The notes beneath the pieces were generated by a model, which was not told where the DNA came from, ran no database searches, and saw nothing but the letters and a program-made list of their open reading frames with translations. From Polytrichum commune (Eukaryota > Streptophyta > Polytrichopsida > Polytrichales > Polytrichaceae), in the NCBI GenBank assembly GCA_950295325.1, contig OX485805.1, positions 13,997,501 to 14,061,500 on the forward strand: a stretch of DNA of 64,000 nt, given 5' to 3'. The number at the start of each line of letters is the position of its first letter. Position 1 is the stretch's first letter. This document shows, piece by piece, positions 60,650 through 64,000 of this stretch. Made by a program: the position numbers and the translations under genes.

Positions 60650-61310
60650 AGTGCATAAGTAGGAGCTTTGGGAAGAGGCCTCGGATCCGAGGCCTCTTTT
60701 TTGTGTCAAGGTTTGTGCTTGACAAATCAAAATGTTAGGTTTATTTTTGAATTCTCTCGGCCATTCTTTGTAGTATGTATTTCAGAAGGAGGGGCATTCG
60801 GAAGAGGCCTCGGATCCGAGGCCTCATTTTTGTGTCAAGGTATGTGCTTGAAAAATGAAAATCTTATGTTCATTTTTGAATGCTCTTGGCCCTCTTGTTT
60901 TGGGTAGTGCATAAGTAGGTACTTTGTGAAGAGGCCTCGGATCGGAGGCCTCATTTTTGTGTCAAGGTATGTGCTTGAAAAATGAAAATCTTATGTTCAT
61001 TTTTTAATGCTCTTGGCCTTCTTGTTTTGGGTAGTGCATAAGTAGGTACTTTGTGAAGAGGCCTCGGATCCGAGGCCTCATTTTTGTGTCAAGGTATGTG
61101 CTTGAAAAATGAAAATCTTATGTTCATTTTTTAATGCTCTTGGCCTTCTTGTTTTGGGTAGTGAATAAGTATGTGTTTTGGGAAGAGGCCTCGGATCCGA
61201 GGCCTCATGTTTGAGTCACTTTTATTTAAGAAAAATCAAAATCTTATGTTCGTGTAAGATTGCCCTCGGTCTTCTTGTTTTGGGTACTACATGAGTAGGA
61301 GGTTTGTGAA
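60650..61310. repeat. Palindromic satellite, third subfamily, 127-bp period
   Basis: Palindromes begin at 60675, 60804, 60931, 61058, 61185 and 61311. Spacers share GTGTCAAGGTATGTGCTTGA and TCTTATGTTCATTTTT. Confidence 0.95.
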
Positions 61311-61790
61311 GAGGCCTCGGATCCGAGGCCTCTTGTTTGTGTAAGTTTGAGTATGTGAGAGGTAGGGTTTTGAGAGAGGCGAGGTTCTTGATTTCTCAAA
61401 CTAATGGAATGTCGACTTTCTTGCTTTCTTGATTCCTTGCTCTCGGCCATTTCTTCTATTGGGTAGTGCATAAGTGGGAGCCATAGGAAGAGGCCTCGGA
61501 TCCGAGGCCTCTTATTTGTGGGTAGGTTTGTGCTTGAAAAATCAAAATGTTATGTGCACATCAATTGCTCTCGGCCTTGTCTCGTTTTGTGTAGTGCATA
61601 AGAAGGAGCTAGGGGAAGAGGCCTCGGATCCGAGGCCTCTTGTTTGTGTAAGTTTGAGTATGTGAGAGGTAGGGTTTTGAGAGAGGCGAGGTTCTTGATT
61701 TCTCAAACTAATGGAATGTCAACTTTCTTGCTTTCTTGATTCCTTGCTCTCGGCCATTTCTTCTATTGGGTAGTGCATAAGTGGGAGCCA
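61311..61790. repeat. Palindromic satellite, return of the 128/179 subfamily
   Basis: Palindromes at 61311, 61490 and 61618. The next one is expected at 61797, exactly where it appears (62569) once the retrotransposon and its target duplication are subtracted. Confidence 0.95.
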
Positions 61791-62549
61791 CAACAAGGCA
61801 GTACATCTCATCACCCAAACACTCCAAGCCAACAAACACACCAGATATTAAACACTAACAAATGCAGGTAATATCAACAACTACAAGCAAGAACAAACAG
61901 TCCCCGAATGGCTCATCGAATGTCTATGCCCTCAAATTGGCTGTCAATGTCACGCTAGACTAAGACCCGACATCCTATGTATTATAGGAGCCCCTAACCA
62001 CACCCCAACACCCATGCTACCATCACACGCACGAACCATCCAATTCATTGAATTCACGTACTGTCACGACAGATTCCCAGAACAAGCCATCACACACAAA
62101 CATGCCAAATACGACCCATTAATCAGCACTATACAAAGCAAGGGATGGAAAACAAACCCTCTTATAACCATCACAGCGGGAGTTAGAGGTGCCATACACG
62201 AACAATCCATCAAAAAATTAGAAGACCTCAAAATCCCAAAATCTAATATCAAAATCCTCATGAAAAACATACATCAAAATGCCATCAAATATCTCACATA
62301 CCTCGTATTAAATAAAAGAAAACTCGATAACAAACAAAACCCCGTTGCACCCCCCTAAGAAATCCCCCCCCCCTCCTTACACCACCCCCCTTACACTATA
62401 CTTTCTCTTTCTTGTTATTAACAGAGCCCACCTCCTAACGGAGGCATAACTCCCCATGCTACAACACGGCCCGCCGTGTTTAGCATTCGGACAACGGGCT
62501 CGCATTCACGCCGGCACAATGTGCGGGCGTTACTTTTTCTTTTCTTTTC
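61791..62549 (+). mobile_element. 5'-truncated non-LTR retrotransposon inserted in the satellite
   Basis: A 759-bp insert flanked by the 13-bp target duplication TAAGTGGGAGCCA (61778-61790 and 62550-62562). It interrupts one satellite unit and removing it restores the 179-bp spacing. It ends in a pyrimidine-rich tail TTTTTCTTTTCTTTTC rather than poly-A, preceded by a GC-rich hairpin-forming 3' UTR. 5' truncation and variable-length target duplication are typical of target-primed reverse transcription. Confidence 0.9.
61864..62358 (+). pseudogene. C-terminal restriction-like endonuclease region of a retrotransposon protein
   Basis: The plus-strand frame has a C-rich segment (CLCPQIGCQCHARL), directly followed by RPDILCI, then IEFTYCHD, then a K-x2-KY motif (HKHAKYDPLI) and AGVRGAIHEQS. 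PD, E and K spaced this way fit a PD-(D/E)xK nuclease, as found after the reverse transcriptase in R2-, CRE- and Dualen-type elements. A TAA at 61849-61851 interrupts the frame just upstream and no reverse transcriptase is left. Codons are C/A-rich, unlike anything around. The clade is not assigned. Confidence 0.65.
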
Positions 62550-62568
62550 TAAGTGGGAGCCATAGGAA

Positions 62569-62830
62569 GAGGCCTCGGATCCGAGGCCTCTTATTTGTGG
62601 GTAGGTTTGTGCTTGAAAAATCAAAATGTTATGTCCACATCAATTGTTGTCGGCCTTGTCTTGTTTTGTGTAGTGCATAAGAAGCAGCTAGGCGAAGAGG
62701 CCTCGGATCCGAGGCCTCATATTTGTGTAAGTTTGAGTATGTGAGAGGTAGGGTTTTGAGAGAGGTGAGGTTCTTGATTTCTCAAACTAATAGAATGTCA
62801 ACTTTCTTGCTTTTTTGGTTCCTTGCTCTC
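62569..62830. repeat. Palindromic satellite resumes after the retrotransposon
   Basis: Palindromes at 62569 and 62697 (128 bp), then the GTAGGGTTTTGAGAGAGG spacer. Confidence 0.95.
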
Positions 62831-62840
62831 TGCCTTGTGC

Positions 62841-63326
62841 CCCACGGGCGAACGCCCGTGGGTCATGTAACAAGTAACTTGGTTAGGTTTTAACATCATC
62901 AAATGTGTGCCCCACGGGCGAACGCCCGTGGGCCATGTAACAGGTAACTTGGGTAGGATTTAGCATCATCACGGGGAGATGTCTCCATGTCAAATATTTT
63001 TTTAAATTATGATTTTTTTTCTCTATATTCATAACCATTGATTATATCTTTTTTATATTTTTTTTATATTTTTTGTCATCTTCATTTTTCCTAGTAATTG
63101 TTTTAGTTGAATTTTGCGTCATTCTAGGTAGAAATGGTATGTTTTCTAGAAAAATATGGTCATCAAATTTGGTCATGATATTTTACTCCGTAATAGATAT
63201 CATGTATATCTACCTCCCAAAAACGTTTGAGAAAATTTTGACCCATTTTGGTGATGCAACTTGGCAATGGAGTCACCTCCCCTGGAACATCATCAAATGT
63301 GAACCTCACGGGTGAACACCCGTGAG
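62841..63326. repeat. Second hairpin family within the satellite region
   Basis: CCCACGGGCG-AA-CGCCCGTGGG occurs at 59662-59683, 62841-62862 and 62911-62932 (70 bp apart). A changed version, CTCACGGGTG-AA-CACCCGTGAG, is at 63305-63326. All are followed by CATGTAACA and usually TTGGTTAGG. Between 62960 and 63300 the DNA is AT-rich with no gene. Confidence 0.9.
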
Positions 63327-63364
63327 CCATGTAACAAGTAAATTGGTTAGGTTTAAAAATCATC

Positions 63365-64000
63365 AAGGAGGGGCATTTGGAAGAGGCCTCGGATCCGAGG
63401 CCTCATTTTTTAGTCAGGTTGTGTGCTTGAAAAATGAAAATGTTAGGTTCATTTTTGAATTCTCTCGGCCATTTTCTGTAGTATGTATTTCATAAGGAGG
63501 GGCATTCGGAAGAGGCCTCGGATCCGAGGCCTCATTTTTGTGTCAAGGTATGTGCATGAAAAGTTAAAATGTTATGTTCATTTTTGAATGCTCTTGGCCC
63601 TCTTGTTTTGGGTAGTGCATAAGTAGGTACTTTGTGAAGAGGCCTCGGATCCGAGGCCTCATTTTTGTGTCAAGGTATGTGCTTGAAAAATGAAAATCTT
63701 ATGTTCATTTTCGAATGCTCTCGGCCTTCTTGTTTTGGGTAGTGAATAAGTATGTGTTTTGGAAAGAGGCCTCGGATCCGAGGCCTCATGTTTGTGTCAA
63801 TTTTATGCTAGAAAAATCAAAATGTTATGTTCGTATAAGATTGCTCTCGGCCTTCTTGTTTTGGGTACTACATGAGTAGGAGGTTTGTGAAGAGGCCTTG
63901 GATCCGAGGCCTCATTTTGGAGACAATGTATGGGCTTGAAAAGTCAAACTGCTATGTTCACATAAGATTTCTCTCGGCCTTTTTCTTTTGGGTAGTGCAT
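63365..64000. repeat. Palindromic satellite, 127-bp subfamily, running off the window
   Basis: Palindromes begin at 63383, 63512, 63639, 63766 and 63892, spacings 126-129. Spacers are the same as at 60650-61310. The array continues beyond the window. Confidence 0.95.

Noticed and set aside
58500-64000. CRISPR-like array of palindromes with spacers
   Set aside because: Spacers are themselves repeated and much too long and regular (about 105 or 157 bp), and the genome is a plant's. It is a satellite.

Overview
The window looks like nuclear DNA of a land plant. It carries two plant beta-carotene hydroxylase genes with seven exons each, a plant-type tRNA-Leu(AAG), a short interstitial run of the plant telomere repeat TTTAGGG, and a dense, nested population of CACTA, hAT, Mutator-like (MULE), PIF/Harbinger and foldback DNA transposons. 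A 5'-truncated non-LTR retrotransposon with what looks like a C-terminal restriction-like endonuclease suggests a seed-free plant (fern, lycophyte or bryophyte) rather than a flowering plant. The species cannot be named from sequence alone.

Layout. The backbone is a direct segmental duplication. Copy A runs from about 13 to 41822, copy B from about 43722 to 53553, with a 1.9-kb spacer between. Each carries one apparently intact BCH gene on the minus strand (A: 13505-15770; B: 44728-46994). Copy B is about 9.8 kb; copy A is about 41.8 kb because it has been filled with mobile DNA: a composite block at 106-12821 (CACTA end, hAT pseudogene, 264-bp tandem array, decayed MULE), a 6.5-kb MULE at 17105-23562 with captured gene pieces, and a 12.3-kb MULE at 24129-36384. 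Copy B preserves the empty sites for the last two, so the insertions, target duplications and ends can be read directly. Copy B has its own insertions, including a textbook Harbinger-type MITE (49220-49805).

The most remarkable object is the 12.3-kb MULE. Between long terminal inverted repeats it carries a damaged MULE transposase on the minus strand and, divergently, a seven-exon cargo gene (30577-34844). The cargo encodes a ParB-like DGNHR domain, a charged coiled-coil linker, and a circularly permuted (class beta) amino-methyltransferase-like domain with degenerate DPPY and FxGxG motifs. This is a bacterial/phage-style ParB plus DNA-methyltransferase architecture in a plant transposon. Between the two genes lie fragments of large-subunit rRNA and a tandem array whose units each carry a palindrome centred on CTCGGATCCGAG.

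Right-hand region. From 53554 to 58430 there is a second, 3'-truncated MULE transposase of the same family and unrecognised lysine-rich coding sequence. From about 58500 to the window end there is a satellite with a 128/179-bp higher-order period. Every unit has a perfect palindrome with the same CTCGGATCCGAG core but different flanks, and the retrotransposon at 61791-62549 sits exactly within this array. Apart from the two BCH genes and the tRNA, essentially all coding sequence here is transposon-derived and damaged.
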